A stretch of 42,815 nucleotides of DNA from Omnitrophica WOR_2 bacterium RIFCSPHIGHO2_02_FULL_45_21. GTDB taxonomy: Bacteria; Omnitrophota; Gorgyraeia; Gygaellales; UBA12090. The position numbers were made by a program, and so were the translations under genes. Positions within the stretch are counted from its first letter, which is position 1, and each line of letters opens with the position of its first letter. Below the pieces are notes generated by a model, which searched no databases, was not told the DNA's origin, and was given only the letters and a program-made list of their open reading frames with translations. Location: NCBI GenBank assembly GCA_001805575.1, contig MHGN01000018.1, positions 19,637 to 62,451 on the forward strand, in the 5' to 3' direction. Positions 7,569 through 15,340 of the stretch are shown here, piece after piece.

Positions 7569-8949
7569 ATTTTGTGAATTCTTCTAAATAAGATTTTGCT
7601 ATTTCCGCATCAACGATGCCCTCTTCTACACATTTATTAATAGATTCAAACAGTGATTGCATCTTATAGCTGGAGCCGGTCTGGATAATCGTAGGCAGTT
7701 GGACAAGCTCATCACCGCGGATAATCCGTTTTACCGCGTCAGTAACTATGATTACCTCGCAGGCAAGAACTCTGCCGAGTTTATCTTTACGCGGAAGCAG
7801 CACCTGCGAGACAATACCCTTTGTGCAATTTGCTAATTGAGAGAGCATCTGTTTTCTATTTTCCGGCGGAAAAAAACCTATTAAGCGGTCTATACCCTGC
7901 AACGTATTCAGGGAATGAAATGATGCGACTACTAAATTTCCTCCCTCAGCCGCAGCGATCGCATTTTTTACCGTTTCAATATCATCCAGTTCTCCGATTA
8001 CTATTACGTTAGAGTCTTGCCTGAAAGTACTTTTCAGGGCGATAGAAAATGAGCTTGCATCTATTCCGATTTCTCTCTGTTTGATTATGCTCTTCTGGCC
8101 GGTATGCACATACTCAATAGGCCTTTCAAGGGTTATGACAACGGCTTTTCTTTCCTGGTTTATTAATTCCACCATCGCCGCTATGGTGGTAGTTTTACCT
8201 GAGCCTGCAGGTCCGACGATAAGCAATAAGCCGTCTTTTAGCCGCGCCAAGTCTTTTATTACCTCCGGTAAATTTAATTCTTTAAAAGAAGGTATCTTTG
8301 TGCTTATAAGCCTGAGCGTAGCCTCCATAAAACCTTTCTGCTGATGCAGGTTAATCCTGAAGCGGTTAGCTAAATCGTATTGCAGGCCGAAGTCTAACTC
8401 TTTTTCCTGCTCAAATTTCCTTATCTGCAAGTGCGTCATTATGCTGTAAAGCAATTTTGTGATTTCATCGTGAGAGAAGGCAGGTATATCTATTGCTTCT
8501 ATTTCACCGTGAATACGCAATGCCGGAGGCCTGTCCGCAAGCAAGTGCAGGTCAGAGGCTCCTTTACTGATAGTTAAGGCCAATAGTGTATTAATATTCA
8601 GATGGTCAACAAATTTTTTGATCTCGTTCCTATCGTTTTCTTCTATAGTTTCAAAATTTGCCCCTATGCCGAATAGATCCTTATCTTCAAGAGACTCGAC
8701 CCTGGCCACTTGAGCAACTGCATTGATAAGCTGTGTATCTTTAGCCAATCGGAAGGCGAGTTTTATCATGCTGTTTAAGGGCGGGGTTTTGTTCATTTCA
8801 AGGTAGATACCTTCAGAACTTATGTCTTTAGCCATTATCGTTGTTTTCTCTGTCGCTAGCCCTTGCGCATCAAGCATTTCGCAGTTAACAGGCATTGTGT
8901 TATAAATCCTGTACATCTGTCTTTTATCTGATAATTTAAATATTGCCAT
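7555..8949 (-). CDS. PilZ domain fused to a PilT/GspE-type secretion ATPase
   Basis: Residues about 8-110 form a PilZ domain, the family that binds cyclic-di-GMP, with an RxxxR motif (RQMYR at 10-14) and DISSEGIYLEM (about 42-52). Residues about 115-460 are a PilT-like motor ATPase: GASDLHL, Walker A GPAGSGKTTT (246-255), an Asp box with QREIG, a Walker B-like VIVIGELDD (316-323) and a His box ASFHSLN (His345). PilT drives pilus retraction by ATP hydrolysis at the inner membrane. The fusion suggests that a cyclic-di-GMP signal acts directly on the motor. No pilin or pilus assembly genes are nearby, and the gene sits between panB and glyS. The family and domain order are well supported; the signal and pilus target are inferred. 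Confidence 0.9.
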   Translation of the reverse strand: MAIFKLSDKRQMYRIYNTMPVNCEMLDAQGLATEKTTIMAKDISSEGIYLEMNKTPPLNSMIKLAFRLAKDTQLINAVAQVARVESLEDKDLFGIGANFETIEENDRNEIKKFVDHLNINTLLALTISKGASDLHLLADRPPALRIHGEIEAIDIPAFSHDEITKLLYSIMTHLQIRKFEQEKELDFGLQYDLANRFRINLHQQKGFMEATLRLISTKIPSFKELNLPEVIKDLARLKDGLLLIVGPAGSGKTTTIAAMVELINQERKAVVITLERPIEYVHTGQKSIIKQREIGIDASSFSIALKSTFRQDSNVIVIGELDDIETVKNAIAAAEGGNLVVASFHSLNTLQGIDRLIGFFPPENRKQMLSQLANCTKGIVSQVLLPRKDKLGRVLACEVIIVTDAVKRIIRGDELVQLPTIIQTGSSYKMQSLFESINKCVEEGIVDAEIAKSYLEEFTKYGHK

Positions 8950-8974
8950 AGTTTCTCTCCCTTTTTATACTTTC

Positions 8975-9022
8975 GCGGCCAAAAACCGCCCCGCCGATGG
9001 CTGGGCGGATGGGTTTGGCCGC
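8975..9022 (-). repeat. 48-base inverted repeat in the leader of the PilZ-PilT gene
   Basis: Arms GCGGCCAAA (8975-8983) and TTTGGCCGC (9014-9022) are perfect; inside, CCGCCCCGCC pairs imperfectly with GGCGGATGGG. The hairpin sits just upstream of the ribosome binding site and could act on expression. It is also consistent with a dispersed palindromic element. Confidence 0.5.
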
Positions 9023-9047
9023 TCAAGTATTTCGCCAAGCAAGGAAC

Positions 9048-9065
9048 CCCAGGCCTTAGCCTGGG
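9048..9065 (-). terminator. Hairpin over the panB stop codon
   Basis: CCCAGGC (9048-9054) and GCCTGGG (9059-9065) form a 7-bp GC-rich stem with a 4-base loop that includes the panB stop codon. No T-run follows on the minus strand, so intrinsic termination is uncertain; it may only protect or pause the transcript. Confidence 0.35.
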
Positions 9066-9907
9066 AGGGGCTCCATTTTTAGTTTGGCAAGTTCCTCTTC
9101 TTTGATAGTAAAACTATGTTTTGGCTCAGGGAATTTTTCCTGGAGCACTTCGTTTTTATATTCTTCGACGGCCTTAAGAATTAAAGGAGAAAGATTGATA
9201 TATTTCTTCACAAATTTAGGGGTAAAACGTTCAAAAAGCCCCAGCAGATCATATGTAACTAACACCTGGCCATCACAATGCACTCCTGCGCCGATGCCGA
9301 TAGTTGGGATGGTTAATTTTTGGGTAATCAGCTTTGCTATTTTATCCGGAACGCATTCTAAGACGATTGAAAAACAGCCTAACCTCTCTAAGAGCGATGC
9401 CTGCTCAATAAGTTTTTGGGCTGCTTCCGCGTCTTTACCCTGAACCTTAAAGCCTCCTGACTTATCAGCGGTTTGCGGGGTTAAGCCGATATGCCCGATT
9501 ACGGCAATACCTGCGGAAATAATTTCTTCACTTACCTCAAGGCATCGGTCAAACCATTCTAACTTTATGCAATCACAGTATGCTTCATCAATAAAACGTT
9601 TGGCATTTTTTACTGATTCATGCGGATTTACCTGGTATGATTCATAAGGCATATCGCCGATAACAAGGGCATGCCGGACAGCCCGGGTTACTGCCTTGGC
9701 GTGATGAAGCATCTCTGACATTCCCACCTTGGTAGTTGAGTCTAACCCCAAGACGACATTGGCAAGAGAGTCCCCCACCAGAATCATATCTATGCCAGCC
9801 CGGTCAATTAAAGATGCCAAAGGATAGTCGTAGGCGGTGAGCATGGTAATTTTGCGTTTATTCTTCAGGGCTATGATATCTTTTGCGGTAATTTTTTCTT
9901 GTCCCAT
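9056..9907 (-). CDS. panB: 3-methyl-2-oxobutanoate hydroxymethyltransferase
   Basis: PanB adds a hydroxymethyl group from methylene-tetrahydrofolate to 2-oxoisovalerate, the first committed step of pantothenate and CoA synthesis. The 283 residues carry the metal and substrate motifs ILVGDSLANVVLG (about 41-53), GMSEMLHHAKAV, GHIGLTPQ (about 138-145) and IGIGAGVHCDGQVLV. The length is typical. The next pathway enzyme, panE, is in the same direction six genes upstream; panC and panD are not in the window. It follows nfnB by 21 bases. Confidence 0.97.
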   Translation of the reverse strand: MGQEKITAKDIIALKNKRKITMLTAYDYPLASLIDRAGIDMILVGDSLANVVLGLDSTTKVGMSEMLHHAKAVTRAVRHALVIGDMPYESYQVNPHESVKNAKRFIDEAYCDCIKLEWFDRCLEVSEEIISAGIAVIGHIGLTPQTADKSGGFKVQGKDAEAAQKLIEQASLLERLGCFSIVLECVPDKIAKLITQKLTIPTIGIGAGVHCDGQVLVTYDLLGLFERFTPKFVKKYINLSPLILKAVEEYKNEVLQEKFPEPKHSFTIKEEELAKLKMEPLPG

Positions 9908-9928
9908 ATTTTCATCAAGGGTTACTAA

Positions 9929-11338
9929 TCAACCTTGGCCTTTTACTCGTTTTCGTAAATATTCATCAATTGCCAGTGCCGCCTTTTTCCCTGCCCCCAT
10001 TGCCGCGATGACCGTATCTGCCCCGCTGACAATATCGCCTGCGGCAAAAACCCCGGGAATTGAGGTCATAAAATTTTTATCCACTACAATTGTCCCATCG
10101 GGATTTGTTTTAAGTTCTGCTGTAGCTTTGCTTAGAAGCGGATTAGGGGTTTGTCCGATTGCCACAATCAGGGTATCTATATCCATAACGAAGTTTGAGT
10201 CCTTTATCATGATTGGCCGCGGCCTTCCTGAATTATCGCACTCGCCTAACTGCATTTTTACGCATTCCAGCCCCTTGACGAAGCCATGCTCATCGCCAAG
10301 GATGCTTACCGGCTGGCTAAGCAGTTGAAGGCTTATCCCTTCATCTCTGGCATTTTGAATTTCTTCGCTTCTTGCCGGCATTTCTGCTTCGCTTCGGCGA
10401 TAAACTATTGTCACCTCGCTTCCTAATCGCAGGGCGCAGCGGGCAGCGTCAAAGGCAACATTACCGCCTCCAATCACTGCTGTTTTCTTGCCGATATTAA
10501 CAGGGGTTCTGTATTCCGGGAATGCATAGGCGCGCATTAGATTTATGCGGGTCAAGAATTCGTTAGCCGAGTAAACCCGGCCTAAGTTTTCTCCCGGAAT
10601 GTTTAGAAATTGCGGCAGGCCCGCGCCCAGTCCCAGGAAAATTACAGGATACCCCTTTTCAAAGAGGTCTTTTATGGTAAAGGTTTTGCCAACTAAAACA
10701 TTGGTTTGTATTTCTACGCCCAAACTTTTTATATAGGCGATTTCTTCATCTACAATTTTCTTAGGCAGGCGAAACTCCGGTATGCCATAGCTAAGCACTC
10801 CGCCAGCTAAATGTAATGATTCAAAGAGCGTAACCGAATATCCAATTTTAGCAAGGTCTGCGGCTATTGTCAAGCCCGCAGGGCCGGAGCCGACTACGGA
10901 AATTTTGGTCGCAGGCCGCAGGTTGCAGGTCTCAGGTTCTTTACTTGTGACTTGTGACTCCCGACTTGTGACTGGGGACCTGCCATAGTCTGCGGCATAT
11001 CTTTCCAGCGCTCCGATATTGATAGGGATTTTCTTCTTATTGAGGATGCACATTGCCTCGCACTGCTCCTCCTGCGGGCAGACCCTGCCGCAGACAGCGG
11101 GAAGATTATTTCTTTCTTTGATTTTAGCCAGGGCTTCTTTGATTTTATCTTCGCGGATGAGTTTTATAAAAGCGGGTATATCTATTTCAACCGGGCATCC
11201 TTTAACGCATAAGGGGTCTTTGCACAAAAGGCAGCGCTCGGCTTCTTCCCGCGCCTGTTTCTTCGTATAGCCCAGGGTAACCTCAAAGAAGTTTTGGATT
11301 CTTTTTTTTATATCCTGCTGCGGAACTTTTGCTCTCAT
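9929..11338 (-). CDS. nfnB: NADH-dependent reduced ferredoxin:NADP+ oxidoreductase, large subunit (NfnB)
   Basis: This subunit resembles the small chain of glutamate synthase. With NfnA it forms the cytoplasmic Nfn complex, which couples NADH and reduced ferredoxin to NADPH by electron bifurcation or its reverse. Cys clusters for [4Fe-4S] centres are in CLLCKDPLCVKGC (36-48) and CGRVCPQEEQCEAMC (83-97). The FAD site VVGSGPAGLTIA is at 148-159, and an NADP-binding site GGGNVAFDAA lies near 290. Residues 121-145 are an insertion absent from homologues I know (SPVTSRESQVTSKEPET-like), encoded by short-unit repeats. The gene partner upstream, nfnA, is the strongest argument for Nfn rather than a glutamate synthase subunit, since no gltB is present. 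Confidence 0.93.
   Translation of the reverse strand: MRAKVPQQDIKKRIQNFFEVTLGYTKKQAREEAERCLLCKDPLCVKGCPVEIDIPAFIKLIREDKIKEALAKIKERNNLPAVCGRVCPQEEQCEAMCILNKKKIPINIGALERYAADYGRSPVTSRESQVTSKEPETCNLRPATKISVVGSGPAGLTIAADLAKIGYSVTLFESLHLAGGVLSYGIPEFRLPKKIVDEEIAYIKSLGVEIQTNVLVGKTFTIKDLFEKGYPVIFLGLGAGLPQFLNIPGENLGRVYSANEFLTRINLMRAYAFPEYRTPVNIGKKTAVIGGGNVAFDAARCALRLGSEVTIVYRRSEAEMPARSEEIQNARDEGISLQLLSQPVSILGDEHGFVKGLECVKMQLGECDNSGRPRPIMIKDSNFVMDIDTLIVAIGQTPNPLLSKATAELKTNPDGTIVVDKNFMTSIPGVFAAGDIVSGADTVIAAMGAGKKAALAIDEYLRKRVKGQG
10912..10985 (-). repeat. Degenerate short-unit repeat inside nfnB
   Basis: On the plus strand it reads as CAGGTTGCAGGTCTCAGGTT followed by several ACTTGTGACT units. It keeps the reading frame and encodes the linker between the iron-sulphur and FAD regions of NfnB. 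The same units occur at the ppdK/sigma junction. Confidence 0.7.
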
Positions 11339-11341
11339 CTT

Positions 11342-12187
11342 TTACATTTTCCTGGGGCAGTTTTTATTAAGGCATCCTTCCTTTTCCTTGAAGGAATTCA
11401 ATCTTTTCTCTAATTCAGGGAAATCAACCAAATGTCCGTCAAACTCAGGGCCATCCACACAGCCGAACAAGGTCTTGCCTCCCACGCTAACCCTGCAGCT
11501 TCCGCACATTCCGGTGGCGTCAACCATGATCGGATTGAGGCTGACAATAGTTCTGATACTGTAAGGTTGGGTAAGCTCTGAGACGGCCCGCATCATCGCT
11601 ACAGGCCCGACCGCATAGACCAGATTGGGGTATTTGCTATGAGTTGATTTTTCTATTACCGTAAGTAATTCTTTCAGAGGATCAGTGACCAGCCCCTGCT
11701 TACCGTATGAACCGTCATCGGTTGTAATAAACAACTCATCAGAGGCCTGTTTTAGCTCGTCTGCTAAAATAATTGACTCTTTAGTGCGGGCGCCGATAAT
11801 AGTAAGCAGCCGGTTTCCCGCTTTTTTGAAGCTCCTGGCTACCGGTAAGACCTCGGCAATGCCGACGCCTCCGGCAACACAAACTACAGTGCCAAAGTTT
11901 TCAATCTGAGTCGGTGTTCCTAATGGGCCTAAGATATGCCGCAGAGAGTCGCCAACGTTAAGGGCGCCTAATTCCCGGGTTGAGAAACCAACCTCCTGGA
12001 AAATGATGCTGACTGTCCCCTTAGTTCTGTCGCAATCGGCAATGGTTAAAGGTATGCGCTCGGAATTCTTATTACTGACAATAACTACAAATTGGCCGGC
12101 CTGCGTATGGCTTGCGATATCAGGGGCGTTTATAACAAACTTTTTGGTATCTTTGCTCAGCCATGATTTTCCTAATATCTTAAACAT
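11342..12187 (-). CDS. nfnA: NADH-dependent reduced ferredoxin:NADP+ oxidoreductase, small subunit (NfnA)
   Basis: NfnA is a ferredoxin-NADP reductase-type flavoprotein that bifurcates electrons in the Nfn complex. The FAD domain is at about 1-95; the nucleotide-binding domain has VVCVAGGVGIAEVLPV (about 101-116) and ends with AVGPVAMMRAV. A [2Fe-2S] cluster is held by Cys residues in GMCGSCRVSVGGKTLFGC near 222-239, with the GPEFDGHLVDF signature after it. The length of 281 is typical. The gene is 3 bases before nfnB, so the two are co-translated. ApbE lies just upstream. Confidence 0.93.
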   Translation of the reverse strand: MFKILGKSWLSKDTKKFVINAPDIASHTQAGQFVVIVSNKNSERIPLTIADCDRTKGTVSIIFQEVGFSTRELGALNVGDSLRHILGPLGTPTQIENFGTVVCVAGGVGIAEVLPVARSFKKAGNRLLTIIGARTKESIILADELKQASDELFITTDDGSYGKQGLVTDPLKELLTVIEKSTHSKYPNLVYAVGPVAMMRAVSELTQPYSIRTIVSLNPIMVDATGMCGSCRVSVGGKTLFGCVDGPEFDGHLVDFPELEKRLNSFKEKEGCLNKNCPRKM

Positions 12188-12189
12188 TT

Positions 12190-13149
12190 TTAAAGGTCTT
12201 TTTCTTCTATTATCCTGTATTCTGTGTTCGCTATTTTTTCAAGTAGAGCTTGCCCTTTTTCCTTGCCCAGGACAAATACTGTTGTGCTTAAGATATCGGC
12301 AGTGGTGGCGTCTTTAGTAATTATAGTTACCGAAGCCAGGCCATTATCCACCGGATAGCCTGTTTCGGGATTGATAATATGGCTGTAGCGTTTGCCTGCG
12401 AGCATAAAATATTGCTCATAATCTCCTGAGGTAGCCACTGCCTGGTTTTCCAGGTCTAAATAAAAAAGAAGCTTCCCGGGATTGCGCGGATGCTGAATCC
12501 CGATATGCCACTTGCGTTTTCCTTTCTTGCCTAAACAGTAGATGTTTCCTCCGGCATTGATTAAGCATGAGTTAATCCCCAGCGCCTTAAGCCGCAAAAC
12601 AGCTTTGTCAACGGCATAGCCCTTGGCAATGCCGCCTAAATCAATGGACATTCCTGATTGCGTAAATTTAACCAATGATTCTTTCTGATTAATAAAAATT
12701 TTATCCGAGCCGACAAGGGTAAGCTTATCCCCAAGCTCATCTTCTGCCGGCAGGAGGTTCTCTGACTTCTTCTCCAGCGCCTCTTTAATCTTATTTTTCC
12801 AAGTATCAACAAGCGGGCTCACCGTGATATCAAAGGCGCCGCCGGAGAGCGCGTAATATTTTTTAGATTCCTTGATTAAATTCAGGAAATCCGGGCTGGC
12901 CTTGATTTCGCCGTTTTTATTAAGCCGGGATATTTCAGATGCCGGCGAAAACTTATTGGCAATATTTTCTATTTTTTTTATCTCCTCAAACGCCGCATTC
13001 ATTGCCGTTTTATCCTGACAGGTGATTTCTACGAAGGTGCCCATCATAATGCGGGTTTCTTTATGGTATGGTTTTTGGGAACAACCGGCAAGAATAAATA
13101 ACGAGCAGTATAGAACAATACAGGCCCGGCAAAATTTAATCTGACGCAT
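12190..13149 (-). CDS. apbE: FAD:protein FMN transferase (ApbE), lipoprotein
   Basis: ApbE proteins attach FMN to Thr residues of exported or membrane redox proteins such as Rnf or Nqr subunits. The 319-residue protein has a lipobox LAGC (Cys23), so it should face the periplasm. Family motifs are METHIMGTF-like MMGTFVEITC, DLGGIAKGYAVDKA, INAGGNIY, HIINPETGYPV and the metal-binding DATTADILSTTVF. It is one base from polX and two bases from nfnA. Nfn itself is cytoplasmic and not known to need ApbE, so the flavin acceptor must be elsewhere in the genome. Confidence 0.95.
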   Translation of the reverse strand: MRQIKFCRACIVLYCSLFILAGCSQKPYHKETRIMMGTFVEITCQDKTAMNAAFEEIKKIENIANKFSPASEISRLNKNGEIKASPDFLNLIKESKKYYALSGGAFDITVSPLVDTWKNKIKEALEKKSENLLPAEDELGDKLTLVGSDKIFINQKESLVKFTQSGMSIDLGGIAKGYAVDKAVLRLKALGINSCLINAGGNIYCLGKKGKRKWHIGIQHPRNPGKLLFYLDLENQAVATSGDYEQYFMLAGKRYSHIINPETGYPVDNGLASVTIITKDATTADILSTTVFVLGKEKGQALLEKIANTEYRIIEEKDL

Positions 13150-13150
13150 A

Positions 13151-14872
13151 TTATTTCTGAAAGAACTTCATCAGTTCTTCGTAAGATAACGTGTTGAGGA
13201 GATCATTCTTAGTCAGCCAGCCGCGCCTTGCCGTAGCCACGCCCAAGCGCATATAATTAAGCTGGCTGGCGCTGTGGGCATCAGTGGAAATAGCTAATTT
13301 TACGCCTTTTTCTTTGGCCTGGCGGGCGTGAGTGTCGTTTAAATCCAGCCGCAGCGGATAGCCGTTAATTTCTAAGGCTGTCCCATAATCTGAGGCGGCC
13401 TTAAAGAGCTGATGGAAGTCTACTCCATAGCCGTCCCGTGTTCCCCAGAGCCTTCCGGTAGGATGGGCAATGATATCCACATTTTTATTTTTACAGGCGC
13501 TCACTAAGCGTTTAGTGTTTTGAGTCTCCGATTGCTTAAAGCCGCTATGGATTGCCGCTAGCACAACGTCAAATTCAGCCAGAACACTATCAGGGTAATC
13601 AAGATTTCCCTCTGCGTCAATGTCAACTTCTGTCCCGAAAAGTATCCTGAAATTTCTCATTCGCGAGTTTAATTTATCCACCTCTCTCTTTTTTTCCTTT
13701 AGTTCCTTAATCGAGAGGCCTCCGGCTACCTTTAGGCTCTGCGAATGATCGCTGATGTTGAGGTATGTATATCCTGACTGCCGGGCCGCCTCAGCCATTT
13801 CCGGGATGCTCTGCTGGCCGTCAGAATATTTTGAATGGGAGTGAAAATCGCCTTTGATGTCTTTTAAAGAGACAAGCTCGGGCAGTTTATTTTGAGCTGC
13901 TAACTCCACTTCGCCGCGGTCCTCCCGTAACTCCGGCTCAATGAAGCTTAAGCCCAGCCGTTTAAAAATTTCTTCCTCTGTCCTGCCCGGAAGGCAGGTT
14001 TCTTTATTGCCTTTGAGCTTAAAAACTCCATATTCGTTTACCTTTAAATTTTTCTTGATTGCCAGTTGTCTTATTTTAATATTAAAATTCTTTGAACCGG
14101 TAAAATAAATCAGCGCCGCTCCATAGCTTTTTTCTTCCACTACCCTTAAATCCACCTGGGCGCCTTCATCGGTGATCACGGAAGATTTGCTTTCGCCTTT
14201 TGCAGTTATATCTTTAACCGCAGGCAGTTTTGTAAAGGCCTCGATTACCTTATTCCTTGAGTCCGAAACAACCAAGATGTCGATATCCCGTATTGTTTCC
14301 TTCATTCGGCGCAGTGAACCGCAGGCAGTTATTTTCTTCACATAGTCGTGCGCTTTGAGCGGTTTTATGAATTCATCCGCCCTGAGCATGGCTGTATCCA
14401 GGTCCATTCTCTGGCGGCCTTTTTCAAGCAGGGCTATGCCTTTTAAGATATTTTCCACCGTTTTTTCTTTTATCCCTTTTAGCCCGGAGAGTTTTCCCTG
14501 GCCGGCAGCTTTTTTTAACCCGGCGATACTTTTTATTTTGAGCTCTTCAGAAAATAGTTTTGCATGTTTTGGGCCGAGGGAGGGGACATTCAACAAATCC
14601 ATCAGCCCTTGAGGAATTGTCTTCCTGAGTTCATCGTAAAACCTGAGTTTTCCGGTTTTTACGATTTCAATGATTTTTCCGGAGAGGTCAGGGCCTATCC
14701 CGGGGATAAGCCTGAGCTGATTTTCATTAATCAAGTCCCGGGCATCCTGGTTGAGGCTTTCGATATTCTGCGCTGCCCGTTCATAGGCGCGCATGCGGAA
14801 GACATTTTCACCCTTGAACTCTAAGATTCTGGCAATGTTACGAAATATTTTGGCAATGGCCTTACTTATCAT
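13151..14872 (-). CDS. polX: DNA polymerase/3'-5' exonuclease PolX
   Basis: Bacterial PolX fills short gaps in base-excision repair and has a C-terminal PHP exonuclease. The 573 residues show the N-terminal lyase-like helix-hairpin-helix region (1-100, with IPGIGP), the nucleotidyltransferase core GSLRRMKETIRDIDILV (about 183-199), and the PHP domain from about 338, opening FHSHSKYSDGQQS and carrying DHSQSL, GTEVDID, HSGF, HPTGR and STDAH metal ligands. Length is typical. Its start overlaps the end of the small membrane protein by 11 bases. Confidence 0.96.
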   Translation of the reverse strand: MISKAIAKIFRNIARILEFKGENVFRMRAYERAAQNIESLNQDARDLINENQLRLIPGIGPDLSGKIIEIVKTGKLRFYDELRKTIPQGLMDLLNVPSLGPKHAKLFSEELKIKSIAGLKKAAGQGKLSGLKGIKEKTVENILKGIALLEKGRQRMDLDTAMLRADEFIKPLKAHDYVKKITACGSLRRMKETIRDIDILVVSDSRNKVIEAFTKLPAVKDITAKGESKSSVITDEGAQVDLRVVEEKSYGAALIYFTGSKNFNIKIRQLAIKKNLKVNEYGVFKLKGNKETCLPGRTEEEIFKRLGLSFIEPELREDRGEVELAAQNKLPELVSLKDIKGDFHSHSKYSDGQQSIPEMAEAARQSGYTYLNISDHSQSLKVAGGLSIKELKEKKREVDKLNSRMRNFRILFGTEVDIDAEGNLDYPDSVLAEFDVVLAAIHSGFKQSETQNTKRLVSACKNKNVDIIAHPTGRLWGTRDGYGVDFHQLFKAASDYGTALEINGYPLRLDLNDTHARQAKEKGVKLAISTDAHSASQLNYMRLGVATARRGWLTKNDLLNTLSYEELMKFFQK

Positions 14873-15296
14873 CCCGATTGAAGTCCTTCGCCCTAAAACC
14901 TTTTAGGGCGCGCATAGTTATAAAATAAAAAGAATGTGTCTTGATAGTAGCGCTATTACCAATGAGATCAAATAGTATATGCTGGCTTATTCCAATGGCC
15001 AGGGAAATCCAGAAAATTCCAAGTTTATAGATATAAATAAGAAGCCAGAAGAGAAAGAGGAATTCCAAGGAATGAAAAATAAGGATCAAGTATACGAATC
15101 GCTGTTCAACGCAATATCGCCAGAAGCGCTTGAGATTGAGGCTGGGGCCTTCCTGAAGGCAGTAATCAAAGAGGTGGTCAATGTCAATAACTAAACCGCC
15201 GATAAAAGAAGCGATAAAACACGATACTGACTTTGTAATTAAATAGATAACAGCCGATACCGCTATCGTAGCTTTAAAATGATATAATGCCTTAAT
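14862..15296 (-). CDS. Small membrane protein with DxDH and HxxxD motifs, apparent ATT start
   Basis: An uninterrupted reading frame of 144 residues has four hydrophobic segments, an early GGLVIDIDHLFDY block and a later SQHILFDLIGN block. These motifs recall small integral-membrane proteins of the YdjM/DUF457 metal-dependent hydrolase type; that relation is tentative. No ATG, GTG or TTG occurs before the first motif. The frame opens after a stop with ATT AAG GCA, preceded by AAAGGGA at ideal spacing, so I chose ATT (15294-15296) as the start. The first ATG, at 15089, would remove the conserved DxDH block. It overlaps polX, suggesting coupled translation. A sequencing frameshift in the A-run before ATT is the alternative. 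Confidence 0.65.
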   Translation of the reverse strand: MKALYHFKATIAVSAVIYLITKSVSCFIASFIGGLVIDIDHLFDYCLQEGPSLNLKRFWRYCVEQRFVYLILIFHSLEFLFLFWLLIYIYKLGIFWISLAIGISQHILFDLIGNSATIKTHSFYFITMRALKGFRAKDFNRDDK

Positions 15297-15340
15297 TTTT
15301 TATTCCCTTTATACACTTGGCAAGTAGAGGTATTTCAGGC

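Noticed and set aside
9929-11338. Glutamate synthase small subunit (GltD)
   Set aside because: No gltB is present and the neighbour NfnA with its [2Fe-2S] motif points to the Nfn complex.
14862-15089. The small membrane protein starting at the first ATG (75 residues)
   Set aside because: It would cut off the DxDH block and most of the membrane region; an upstream ATT with ideal Shine-Dalgarno fits better.
14979-15194. A plus-strand reading frame of 71 codons overlapping the small membrane protein
   Set aside because: No family resemblance, no Shine-Dalgarno, and it lies antisense to a gene with conserved motifs.
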